From Ascochyta rabiei (Eukaryota; Ascomycota; Dothideomycetes; Pleosporales; Didymellaceae): 64,000 bases of DNA. Below are positions 33,989 through 45,216 of the stretch, one piece after another. The notes under the pieces were generated by a model, which was not told where the DNA came from, made no database searches, and was given only the letters and a program-made list of their open reading frames with translations. The stretch spans positions 1,922,001-1,986,000 of the forward strand of contig NC_082410.1 in NCBI RefSeq assembly GCF_004011695.2, written 5' to 3'. The translations under genes were made by a program, and so were the position numbers. The first letter of the stretch is position 1; the number at the start of each line of letters is the position of its first letter.

Positions 33989-36013
33989 CTAAGCACTCCC
34001 CTTTTTTTCAAAAGCAGTAGCTTTTCGCAAAGATCTCAGATCTCCGCTCTTTGCAATACCCGCATTCTCTTGCCCCATCGAACATGGCTCTGTCTTGTTG
34101 GTCAAATCATTCCGATCCACAGATTTTGTCAAATCTTGGAGCCGCTTTCCTCTGAGACATCTCAAGGCCTTGTGTAGGCCCAAGCACACATATTCATCTG
34201 TCATGCCACGACGCAAAATCTCCTCGTAGACAAATTTTGCCACGTGCACGCAGCTCTCGTTCTGGATGCCCCACAATGTGCCGACGACATGACGATATCC
34301 CGCCAGCTGACAGGCACTGATCAGATGGATGCTTTCGTCTGGGTACTTTCGATCCTTTATGTTTCCAGTTCCACAAGCCGAGAGATATGCGAGGAAGGGA
34401 GAGCACTCGTGTAGGTTTGTTTCCATCAGATCAGCGACTGTTAGAGGGTTGCTCTCGCAATCTTCTAGCAGGAGAGAGCTTCTCGAGGGATCGACCGCGT
34501 CAGTGGAGCCATGGCCCGCGAAATGGAATATGTTGCAGCTCGGCAGGTGGGACAAAACATTGGATTTCTGTCGCGTCGACATGATGCCTTCGCAAGATGC
34601 AGCTTCGCACAGGTCTTTTACGATACGTACTTCTTTGGCAGCAAATTGGAGTCTTCTCTGACCTGAGGTATTGGTCATGTTCACTAGAATTGCTTTGGCC
34701 AGCTTGCCCGATATGAGATTCAGGACATGACCTTGGCAACTTTGTATGATAGCCTTGATGAACAAACCTTATGGTGACATGGCCCTGTCCAGGACTGTTT
34801 CAATGGATTTTAGGCCACGATGTCCAGCTGCATGGAGAGGAAGTTTGCTCAACTTTCCCGTGAGAATCCACCATATTTGCGGCCAATTGTCGCCAGACAC
34901 GGGTTCCGTGTACCCTAGAGCGTCCAAGATTGGCTCTGTAACGGCAACCCACAGGCGCTCTAATATTGCTGGGCTCCCTCGGTCGCCCTGTTGACCCATC
35001 TCTTCAAGCTCTGCCGTTCGGAGAAGTGGTAGAGCGACGCACCGTATCTCGCTGGGTTCAACCAGTATTGCATCGGGGCGCAGCTCACTGACATCAATGA
35101 CCACAATCGGCCTACACCTCGCGGAAGCTTTCATATCCTCTTCACTTGGAGAGAGTTGGAAGTCTTCGAAGCCAGCCTGTTCGCGAATCTTGACAAGAAG
35201 GTTGTCGAAGTCAAGTCCTGTCCGAGAACGCATGCTTGTAACGTCTCGCGAAGCTGGTTGGCCATCCTCTTGTGACGCAGTCATTTCCTTTGTAGCCGGA
35301 ACGTCTAGCATACCTCGGAAGCGGATGAAATCACTCGCCAGGTCAGGATGTTTAGCTTGAAGATCACCGATATCTGTTCGTATCTCTCTGAGGAATGCTG
35401 CAAGCACACTTCGCCCTTGCTCAAGCAAGCTCAGAGCGACTGAAGGAGCTTGCCCTGCGCTCATAGCTACTGCAGTGGCATCGGAGGCCAAACCAAAGAT
35501 CTGTCCGAGCACATACTGCTTATCATTTTTGCCTGGTGCCCAATCAGTCAGTCTAGGGACAAGGCCGATAGATATTTTGGTGTCTTCGTAAGCCCTTTGC
35601 CAGTCTGATCTCACCGCGTGGTATCGAAGCACGTTCCGGCCGCCTGATATCCGGTCGAGCACAGGTGGGTTCGACTGCTGAAGGGCAGATTGGTACGTGG
35701 AAATGATTGCTGCGAGGTCTTCTGTTGTTTTAGATTCGGAGTATCGATCCGCGAGTCGATCTCCCAGAGTGTTCAAGTAAGCTGCTCGGTCAGAATGATT
35801 TTTAGCAAGTGCTGCAAGTCATGTGATCTTGATTGCCTCCTTGTGAACTGACATCTCCTTCGTAGCCTGGTATTTGTCGCCAATGGTTGCTCCAAGACTG
35901 TTCACCCACTGGGGTCGGTCAGGGTGGTGCGGAACGGCTATGTGGAGAGCTTCTCGTAGGTGCTTAATGTACTCATCAAGGTCTGACGTCGCGGTTTTGT
36001 CTGAGCTGCCCAT
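33989..36013 (-). pseudogene. TPR-CHAT peptidase gene with two premature stops
   Basis: One frame of 675 codons on the minus strand (36013-33989) is broken only by a TGA at 35821-35819 and a TAA at 34771-34769. The N-terminal half, from MGSSDKTATSDLDEYIKHL onward (ATIGDKYQATKEMSVHKEA, NTLGDRLADRYSES), looks like fungal TPR repeats. The middle is helical (LASDATAVAMSAGQAPSVAL). The C-terminal CHAT domain retains the His in IFHFAGHGSTD and the Cys in AYLSACGTG, plus HVVGTLWGIQNE. CHAT domains are caspase-like proteases, and TPR-CHAT enzymes in other systems are triggered cell-death or signalling proteases. Both stops could have come from single C-to-T changes (CGA, CAA), and no frameshift is seen, so decay is recent. 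Alternatively, translation from an internal start could leave partial products. Convergent with the caspase-like pseudogene, 98 bp apart. Confidence 0.85.
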
Positions 36014-36082
36014 CGCCTAGGTCTGAACATATCTATACCGAAGCGTCTATCTGCTCCTCACAGGACTATAAAAAATTCTCTT

Positions 36083-36235
36083 CCCCTAATCGACTTCTCT
36101 GTTCTCTACAATGGCACAGAAGCCCAGCGCGCCAAATTGGCCGCTACAATTGCTGAAGAGCTAAAAACCCACGGTGCGATGCGCCTCATCAACACCTCCA
36201 TCACCGCCGAGACGATCCCGGAAGGATTTAAATGG
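36083..36235 (+). pseudogene. Exon fragment of a 2OG-Fe(II) oxygenase (DIOX_N region)
   Basis: The frame PLIDFSVLYNGTEAQRAKLA followed by ATIAEELKTHGAMRLINTS and ITAETIPEGFKW matches the N-terminal domain of isopenicillin-N-synthase-like dioxygenases. It ends at a canonical donor (TGG|GTAAGC). No in-frame ATG precedes it, and no HxD..H catalytic domain is found downstream, where only unclear sequence and the retroelement B2 follow. A TATA-like 'ctataaaaa' lies at 36066-36074. I read it as the remnant of a larger gene. Confidence 0.6.
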
Positions 36236-36504
36236 GTAAGCCAAAATATCATGATTTCCTCATAAGCGGCGAATTTGCAATACTGACGTTGTGTGATTCA
36301 CAATTTCGTAAGGCGTCGATCAATCTGTTGAAGAGGGGCACATTTAGCGCGTTAAGAGACTTGGGTCGGTTGAGGGCAATCTTCGTAACACCAGCGTTGA
36401 ACTATTCGAAAAGTACTACAGGATCAGCCATATTATAAGGAGAAGGATTGGGAGAGGGGGGAAGCGCGAAAACAGCAGCTCGAAGCAAGTTTATAAGTTG
36501 CTAC
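36236..36504. other. Unassigned sequence between the oxygenase fragment and element B2
   Basis: May be decayed downstream sequence of the oxygenase fragment. No domain can be read. Confidence 0.3.
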
Positions 36505-36514
36505 AAGGCGAGAT

Positions 36515-37572
36515 CAAACACCAAACACCAACTTTTCATAGTTAGAGAAAGGTCAATTTCTATCAATTTTTTATCCCAATATTACAAACATGCCTTCCTA
36601 ACATCTATTTCTAGCGTCTGTTTTGTAGTGTAGGCGTTAGAACAGGCGCGCTGGCTATTGTAAGCTGAACAGAGTAGTTATCTAGTCTCAGTTGAGATGA
36701 AATCTCTGCAATAGCCCGTGCGTCTGAAGATGCAGACTAGTCGAAGGCAACAGAGGACTCCTAGCTATAGCTATTGCCTGCCTAGCAATTGCTACACAGT
36801 TATTACTTTATTACAAATACCCCCCTTCTATTATAACTAGCTATACCAACCTCCTATACCTAGACAAAATCAACTAAGCAACAGCTTAAACCTACCCCTA
36901 ATACGAACACTATATTAACAAAGCAACAGCTCTATCCTTAGGCCAGATACCTACTGCCTTAGTGAAGTAGCAGGTCTATATCCCTAGCTACTACCTATAC
37001 AAATACCCCCTATTATAACCAGCTATACTAACCCCATATACCTAGACAAAATTAACTAAGCAACAGCTTAAACCTACCCCTAATACGAACACTATATTAA
37101 TAAAGCAACAGCTCTCTCCTTAGGCCTATAGATACCTGCTGCCTTAGTGAAGTAGCAGGTCTATATCCCTAGCTATATCCTACAAAATTAACTAAGTAAC
37201 AGCTTAAATACCCCTAGCAGTCTACTACTAGCAATAGTAATAGACAAACAAATAACAACAACAATAATAACAACAATACAAAGACCATCTACTGCAATAG
37301 CAATAGCTAGCAATAGATAATAAATAATAAATGCTAGAACTACCTACTTGTAGGATAGTTCTACACAACCCTAATTTAACAGGGTAATAGCTCTTCTTAA
37401 TAACCTAGGGCACAGGCCCTTACTATTAGACTATAAACACACATTTACTATCCCCTTAAACAAACACACTCCTTAAATTACTAGAGCAGCTTAACTGCTC
37501 TTGTCTTATATAGTCTTAGACTTACACAGGACGTTAAACTTACCAATCAATTAATCAATTAACCAATCAATT
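36515..37572 (+). mobile_element. SINE-like non-LTR element copy B2
   Basis: 1,058 bp with a 10-bp target duplication AAGGCGAGAT (36505-36514 and 37573-37582). It begins caaacaccaaacaccaac, followed by the shared ttttcatagttagagaaagg, carries the same internal tandem units as B1 (from about 36850), and ends in CAATCAATTA-type repeats. No coding capacity. Differences from B1 are mostly transitions. Confidence 0.8.
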
Positions 37573-37582
37573 AAGGCGAGAT

Positions 37583-39050
37583 TGAACGACCATAGTCCAT
37601 ATGCAGAACTTCAACGTTACATCTGTAGCTTTGTGTGTCACTGTGGTGTATTTAGATGAAAAATATATCAATCTCCATCTCAGCCATGACCTCCGTCCAG
37701 TTCACGATTACATCTGCGATACCAATGCGCGACGCTTTGGCATTGCACCGCCTTCGCCTCCACACCCCCTCCACCAAGGACGCGAACTTTGTTTGGTTCT
37801 CCAACCCGACTCTCTTCATAACTAAAGGTCACTTTCGCGCTGTATCAATGTCTTATTCGGTGTAGGATTCGACCCATGCGGCGAACGCAGGCCAGACGGA
37901 TAAGCTACTTCCGTCAGCTTCCATGAAAAGGTTGATGATTTTGAACCCCCACCCACGTATATCTGCACAGCGGAAAGGAGGAGGTCAAATAGTGTCCAGT
38001 AAAGGAAGATAAAGGCTGCGGCGATGAAGGCGCGGAGCTGGTGGCGGACCGTTTCAGATGAGGTTGGTAAAAGGTCATGGAGTAGCGCACCCTTGTTGTT
38101 GATGTGCGCAGTGCCATGAGCTATATCATCCTGGCTGCATGCTTCTTGACATTGAGCCAGACGTTGGTAAAGGAAAGAGGCAACCTCTCCAGTATATCTT
38201 ATGTCCTTGTTGTTTTCCAACATGCTCCCCAGACGCTGGATATCCGCGATGACGGCGTCTAAGATCTGCGAGGCGCCGATAGTGAAGCCAAAAGGTATTT
38301 CGTTAACGACTGAGGCTATATGGATGTCATCTTTCATCACCCATTGCCACGTAAGCTCGGAGCGTTTGAGTGCCTCGTTCGAGCAAGGTGCAAACTGTGC
38401 CGTATTCTTCAATACTTTTATGATGCATAGACTCTGGCTTGCAGCCCCTTCGGGTCCAGTTGATGTTCGAGAAAGAGTTTTCTCGTGTGCTTGACACAGA
38501 GCTCATGCGCCATTGAAATGTATCCTCCATGCACCGGTCAATTTGCTTGCGAAAGCCTACTCAAACTTGGTGTGAGAAATGTCCTACGATAATAAATACG
38601 TACCTAAAAATGGAGCAAAGTTATCAGAGCTGCCAAGAAGATATCATACTTCTCCACACCTACGACTGCTACCTCTCTCAAATCACCAACCGCTGATGTA
38701 TGATACTTTCCAGCTTGGAACATCAGCTTCTCGGGTGACCGGCCGTACGACCCAATCAGAGATGTGTAGGGTACAGAGATGTACCTAGAGAACGGCATGG
38801 ACAAACGGGCAAGATCAAGAAAGCCTGCGCCTGAAACGCGACTCCATGAGCGCGACAATGGCAGATTTTGCTGCTGGTATTGCTAGGTATCAGGCCCTTT
38901 ATTCCGGCTGACAAAGTAGCAAAACAAGCGTAAAACAAAGCAAATACAGAAGGAATAAGTATTGCAAAGCCGAGGTTTGCAGGAAATGTGTACTTCCAGA
39001 TTTGACGTAACAATGAGTAGCTCTCTTAGAGGGGTCCATCGGATCAGCAG
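37583..39050 (-). other. Decayed, unrecognised minus-strand gene(s) between retroelements
   Basis: Two open minus-strand segments look gene-like. One is 38412-37822 (about 196 codons, with a hydrophobic stretch AFIAAAFIFLYWTLFDLLLS). The other is about 39013-38604, in two frames (NLGFAILIPSVFALFYACF; SLIGSYGRSPEKLMFQAGKY). I cannot join them into one protein or name a family. The segment is bounded on both sides by SINE-like copies B2 and B3, so it may be a gene broken by insertions. A short plus-strand frame at 37656-37865 is also domainless. Confidence 0.35.
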
Positions 39051-39365
39051 GTTTGTGGTCTTTGATTGATTGATTGATTAATTGATTGATTAATTGATAA
39101 GTTTAACGTCCTATGTGAGTCTAGGACTATATAAGACAAGAGCATTTAAGCTGCTTTAGTAATTTAAGAAGTGTATTTGTACAAAGGGATAGTAAATATG
39201 TGTTCGCAGTCATACAGTGAGGGCCTGTGCCCTAGGTTATTAAGAAGAGCTGTTGCCCTGTTGAATTAGAGTTGTGTAGAACTATCCTACAAGTAGGCTA
39301 TTATTCTAGCGTTTGTTGTTTGTTGTCTATTGCTAGCTATTGCTATTGCAGTAGACGGTCTTCTT

Positions 39366-39569
<204 letters not shown>

Positions 39570-39904
39570 ATTATTGTAAAGAGCTGTTGCTCTGTTAAAT
39601 TGTAGTTGTATAGAGATAGCCTGTAGGCTATACTCTAGAAGTTGTTTATCTATTACTATTACTAGTAGTAGACTGCTAGGGGCGTTTAAGCTGTTGCTTA
39701 GTTAATTTTGTCTAGGTATAGGAGGTTAGTATAGCTAGTTATAATAGGGGGTATTTGTATAGGTTGTAGCTAGGCATATAGACCTACTACTTCACTAAGG
39801 TAGCAGGTATCTATAGGCCTAAAGAGAGAGCTGTTGCTTTGTTAATAGAGTGTTTGTATAGAGGAGGTCTTAAGCTGTTGCTTAGTTAATTTTGTCTAGG
39901 TATA

Positions 39905-41768
39905 ACGTACCCCACGGGCGAGCCGCTCAACGGGCGAGCCGCTCACTTTTGCTAAGCCCCCACCAAACTTCTCCTCCTACACCAATGTCTTCTCAACAAC
40001 ACCATTTAGACGCGTCAAAGGAAGCTTAGATACAGCTTGCGCTCCAGGCTCTTAAACAAGACGCGAATCTCTCTTAGCAACGCGCTGCAGCTATCTACAG
40101 GGTCCCTTAAAAGACACTAAGCAACTGACACACAGGACGACCTTCACGCGCAGATTCTATAGCCAACTTACAGAAGCTGGACAATAATAAGGAGGAGGTG
40201 ATTATTAAGCATGTTATTAAGCTAGATGCGTAAGGATTTTCCCCTCAGCTCTTAAATGTAGCTACTATGGCCAATTCTTTGCGCGCTAAGCACAATCTGG
40301 GCCCTATTAGCGTAAACTGGCCTAGTACGTTTGTTAAGCGACACCTAGAGCTTAAAGTCAAGTTTAATCGCAAGTACGACTACAAGAGAGCCCTCTGTAA
40401 GGATTCTAAGGTTCTATAGGGCTAGTTTAGCCTAGTAGCTAACATTAAAGCTAAGTATAGCATCCAGGATGAAGACACGTACAACTTCAACAAGACAGGC
40501 TTTATGATAGGCTAGATCTCCCCAGGAGCAGTTGTTACAGCTTCAGAACGACAGGGTCGGCCAAAGGCTATCCAGCCAGGCAACTAAGAGTGGGCTACAG
40601 CTATAGTGAGCATTAATGCCAAAGGATAGGCTATTCCAGCCTTCCTTATCTTTAAAGCCTACCACTACCTCTCTGCCTGGTACAAAGAAGAGGATCTGCC
40701 TTACGACTGGGTTATTGGAGTCTCTAATAACGGCTGGACTACTAACAAGCTTGGTCTTAACTGGTTGAAGCACTTTGACAGGCATACAAAGGAGCGTACT
40801 ATTAGCACCTACCGTTTGCTTATTATTAATAGTTATAAGAGCCACAACTCTCTTAAATTCCAGCAATACTGTAAGGATAACAAGATTATTGCTCTCTGTT
40901 TGCCTTCTTACTTATCACACCTTACACAGCCCCTTAATATAAGTTGTTTTGCTGCTTTAAAGAAGGCGTATAGGCGCTAAGCCAAAATACTTATATATAA
41001 CTAGATTAACTATATTATAAAGACAGAGTTCCTGCCATGCTTTATACGCGCCTATAATGCTGCAATTACTTCTAAGAACATCTAGGGAGGGTTCTAAGGT
41101 GCTAGATTGGTCCTATTTAACCTAGACCGGGTTATAATGGCCCTTAATGTGAAGTTGCGCACTCTATTACCACCACTACCTGTCAACAACGAGCTCTAGC
41201 AGTCGCAAACCCCAAGCAATACCCTTAAACTTAGGTCGCAATCAACGCTTGTAAAGACAAGGATTCAGAGGTATATAGATAGTTCGCCTACCTCTATAGT
41301 TAAGGCGTTTAAGAAGGTAGCAAAAGGGGCAGCAATAATTGCGCATAAGCTAGTGTTGGCGCAACAGGAGATTACTTAGCTTTAAGCTGCTAATAAGGCA
41401 GCCACACAACAAAAATTACACAAAAGAAAGCAAGTTTAGGCAGAAGGGACCCTAACAGTTAAGGATAGCCTGCGATTAACAACTCTGAAGGAGTTTAGGG
41501 CGTGTAGTGATGGGAAGAAGGCAAAGAAGCAGGTGCGCGCTGAAGGAGGTGAGCCCTCCTAAAGACGCTGTGGACAGTGCAATCAGACAGGACACAACGC
41601 GCGAACGTGTCAGAAAGAGGTAGAAGTAGTTTCTAAATAGTATTACAGGCCATACTGCACTTTGCAGCACTAAACTGGGTTGTTTTGGGCCATAATAGGG
41701 TGTAGTTTGGTAGGGGCTTGGCAAAAGTGAGCGGCTCGCCCGTTGAGCGGCTCGCCTGTGGGGTACGT
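39905..41768 (+). mobile_element. Fot1/pogo-type DNA transposon inside element B3
   Basis: 1,864 bp, flanked by TA duplications (39903-39904, 41769-41770). Near-identical TIRs start ACGTACCCCACGGGCGAGCC and contain a repeated CGGGCGAGCCGCTCA motif. Size and layout match the element at 16720-18582, although the TIR sequence differs, so these are two related subfamilies. Confidence 0.85.
39985..41640 (+). pseudogene. Pogo/Fot1 transposase with C-terminal zinc knuckle, RIP stops only
   Basis: ATG (39985) to TAG (41640) is a single frame of 552 codons with no indel I can see, broken by over a dozen in-frame stops, mostly TAG. Readable family blocks are a helix-turn-helix/CENP-B region (GPISVNWPSTFVKRH, KFNRKYDYKRAL), the DDE core (NFNKTGFMIG; LPYDWVIGVSNNGWTTNKLG; LLIINSYKSHNSLKFQQYC; IIALCLPSYLSHLTQPLNIS), and a C-terminal CCHC knuckle CGQCNQTGHNARTC at 41567-41612. 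In the second catalytic block the usual ID is IN, a G-to-A change, so the enzyme is inactive even apart from the stops. Confidence 0.85.
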
Positions 41769-42112
41769 TATAGGGTTAGTATAGCTAGTTATAATAGGGG
41801 GTATTTGTAAAAAAGTAATAGCTGTGTAGCAATTGCTAGGTAGGCAATAGTTATAGCTAGGAGTCCTTTGTTACCTTTAACTAGTCTAAATCTACAAGCG
41901 CACAGGCCATTGCAGAGATTTTATCTTAACTAAGACTAGATAACTACTCTGTTTAGCTTATAATAGCCAGCGTGCCTGTTCCAGCGCCTACACTACAAAA
42001 CAGACGCTAGAAATAGATGTTAGGAAGGCATGTTTGTAATATTAGGATAAAAAATTAATAGAAATTAACCTTTCTCTAACTATAAAAAGTTAGTGTTTGG
42101 TGTTTGTGGTCT

Positions 42113-43525
42113 CCTGTAATTAACGCGTCAACAAGCTTTGTTTTGCCACCGATTTGGTCCTTGTTTCTTGTTCAAAACAGTCAACAGCAAGCGGTAGTTC
42201 GAGTCAGCCGTACAGCCCAATGGTGGTGCCAATCCCGTTCGTTTTGTTCAGATCTCGCGCCTACCTCAACAGTCTCGTCCTTTCTTCTGCGCCGTACTCA
42301 ATCATTGCCAGCAGATGGCTTGTGGTTACTTTCAAGATAATGAGCAATCAGTTCTTAGCCATCAGGCTCTGCACGCTGCGAGAAGTGCAGAGGAACCGGA
42401 TAAAAGTCACTTAGGTGCAGAAGTTAGGTCATGGCCTACTATATGGACATTTAGATGGTAGAATCTGATCTGTAATGTAGTAAGCTCAAAGCAACTTGTC
42501 TCAACTGGAGTAGGACCAAGCACCCCCATCCTTAGTATATACTACATACGTTATCCGTCCATATAAACGCTTTCCACTTTCCGCTGCTCTATCAAAAACT
42601 TCCTCCCCGTAAGACCTAAAGGTGTACTTTGCCCATAGGGGGCGATCTTTCCGTAAAATCGGTTGTCAATTTCGAAATCTCAATACCTAGGAACGTCGCT
42701 GTAGCTGCCCAGTTGATGAAGTTGAAAGCGGTCAGTACAGTGCTTGCCTTAGCTATTAAGCACGTGGTTGCTTGGCAGTATTGCGATTTTGTCACAAAAA
42801 CCGCGAGGGAGATAAGAGCTGCCATGTTAAAAAAAGCTGTGATCCAATCGACTGCAAAAGCAAGGTGAAGTTTTGGTGCTGCGTATGTTCAGCTTTATCT
42901 TAGCAGCGAGGGCATACACATACACATCTTAGAAAGATTAGCAGCTCTAGGAGCACACAGTACACCTATGACGGAGACACAGGCAGCAACAAGCGATATG
43001 AATACGTCGCTAGTAACATGCTGCTGCGTGGTCTGAGCTAATTCATGCACAACTATCCCAACGTCCCGGGTTACCGATTGTACAGGGACATAAGTGAGTT
43101 TCGTATGACTTACGATAGCTGGCGAGCCCAAAGTTTACTATCGAAAAGATTCCCTGGGAAATGCGCAGAGAACGGACGGCTTCAACTCGTGTCATCTTGT
43201 CGCGAAATTTGGTTGATACGGAGAAACAATGGCAGATCGGTTGAAAGGCAGCGTTGAGGGTAAAGCAGGGACAGTGAATTTCAGAAGTTCTTAAAATGCT
43301 CGGTGAGACTAGAAAAGACGCTGCAGTGCAAGACCCAAGTAGAGAGGGGCATTGCGTGGTGCCTTATATATTTGAAGGCAGACTCCAGCTTTTCATGAGC
43401 GTACGTGTAGCTATCCCAATTAGGACAGAAAGGTGCGAATGGTCTTTCCTAGACCCGGCTCGTGATGTATTCCACCGAGAGCGCCGACACCTAAGTGAGC
43501 TGAGTCAATTTAGCCGAGAGCCGAG
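42113..43525. other. 1.4-kb unassigned segment with a possible membrane-protein remnant
   Basis: On the minus strand 42854-42616 reads DWITAFFNMAALISLAVFV, then C..ATTCLIAKASTVLTAF and NWAATATFLGIEISK. Two hydrophobic spans and spaced cysteines loosely resemble the C-terminal half of fungal MARVEL-type proteins. An acceptor-like TTTTGCAG precedes it at about 42862-42855, but upstream exons could not be joined in frame. The rest has no recognisable gene. Confidence 0.3.
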
Positions 43526-43538
43526 CGTCGCAGTCGTT

Positions 43539-43712
43539 TGATTGATTGATTGATTAGTTTAACGTCCTGTGTGAGTCTAAGACTATATAAGACAAGAGTA
43601 GTTAAGCTATTCTAGTAATTTAAGGAGCGTGTTTATGTAAGGGGATAGTAAATGTGTGTTCGTAGTCCTATAGTGAGAGCCTATGCTCTAAGAGGTAAGA
43701 AGGCCTCTTTTA
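43539..43712 (-). mobile_element. 5'-truncated SINE-like copy B4
   Basis: 174 bp: the (TTGA)n tail complement, then gtttaacgtcctgtgtgag through to gagcctatgctctaagag, flanked by a 13-bp target duplication CGTCGCAGTCGTT (43526-43538 and 43713-43725). Only the 3' end of the family is present. 5' truncation with an intact target duplication is typical of target-primed reverse transcription. Confidence 0.8.
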
Positions 43713-44352
43713 CGTCGCAGTCGTTGTATCATAGCAGTGTGGGTCTTGCTACCTAATAAAGTCTCAAACACCATCACGTACCTAGCGGACCCCCGGTCCC
43801 GCTAGACCCTGGCTCCGCTCAGCTTCCAGCTCAGGGCCTGTCTACTTCACACGATTTATCCGATTTCTATAGAGTGTGGTAGGTGCGTTTTAGTCAATTT
43901 TAGTGTTGTTAGCACCTGCCGGTGCCTGCTAGTGTGACGCAGCAGGAGTTGTGAGGGCACGTCAATAATCAGATAGGGGTGTCTACTTTAACTAAGTCTG
44001 TAATTTGTATGGTACTGTATAGTATTTTGAGACTATCTGTAAGAGAGTCTACCCCAGGGGCTGATTAGACCCAGGTCACGTGCAGCTATGAGCCAGGTCA
44101 CGTGCAACAATCATCAGACGATTCAATCAATTTTTCTAAACAGAATGCAGAGCCAGATCACGTGCAGCAAAAAGCCAGGTCACGCGCATAGAGTCAGGTC
44201 ACGTGCATAGGAATAGGTCACGTCCAACAATAATCGGACAACTCAATTGATTTCAGGTACCTCTCTAACCCGATTTTGTCTTTGCAGTCTAATTTTATAG
44301 TTTTCCGATTGTCTATACCTTATATGGTTAACAACATAAGTTAACAACGCTA

Positions 44353-45214
44353 CTTGGTATTAGGCATGGGTAGTGTGGGTGGAGACGCTTAACAGGGGTA
44401 CTTAGCTGTAATTTCTAGGTAAATTAAATTGGTTACTCAGTATTTTGTGTACCCGCCCTTTGCCTTAATAACTGCCTAGCATCTGTCCTTTATGCTCGCC
44501 ACTACCTTCTAAAGGTCCTTAGTGTTAGGCTCTCAGCCTCAGACTCTCAGCCTCAGGCATGTGGATGCGTCCACCTCTGACCTGTAATGGCAATAAGTAC
44601 TGTTCTGGCCACAGTCTCACTATCAAAGTAAGCATTGTTACCTTTTTAAGGCATGCTTGGCACAGTGGGCAGAGCCGTAGCCTTAACACTTAGGAGTAAT
44701 AGAATCCTAGGCCTCCTGTATAATACCCCTAAGTCTCTTATAGCTACACTGCCTGCCAGTAGGAAGGTTAGGATAGTAAAACTCTATCTAGTCCTTTATC
44801 TTATCCTAGATAGCTTTAATTAGATTAAAATCTAGTAAAAATGGAGGCTAGTAGATAGGCTTAATCCCTCTCTTATGGAACTCCTTAAGGGTAGACTCTG
44901 CTCTATAAGCTGATGCCCTATAGAGACTCTCATCTTGTAAGAGGTATTAGTGATGGGCAGGAGTAGATGGCTGAGTAAATAGACGAGATCGCTGGGATGG
45001 CTGAGATGACTGGCCGGCCATGGCTGAGAAAGCTGAGATGGCTGAGATAAGAGGATAAGGGTGTAGGGCAACAGCACGTAGATGCTTCCAGAGACAAGAG
45101 ACATTGTATTATATACAAAAATAGGGAGGATTTAATGTAATTTAGTTAATAGAGCTAGTCTGCGACCTCCGGCTTATCCCGGACCCACCTACACTACTTA
45201 TGCCAGCTACCAAG
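44353..45214 (-). mobile_element. Tc1/mariner relic, internally deleted
   Basis: 862 bp with TIRs cttggtattaggcatgggta and, reversed, cttggtagctggcataagta, and TA on both sides (44351-44352, 45215-45216). The minus strand near 44825-44690 reads IKDWIEFYYPNLPTG, RSYKRLRGIIQEA, the C-terminal part of a Tc1-like transposase, with stops. The catalytic core is missing. Confidence 0.65.
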
Positions 45215-45216
45215 TA

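Noticed and set aside
37858..37915. Possible tRNA on the minus strand (ggtcgaatcc B-box-like)
   Set aside because: The T-arm does not pair with a 7-nt loop and no acceptor stem or anticodon arm can be folded.
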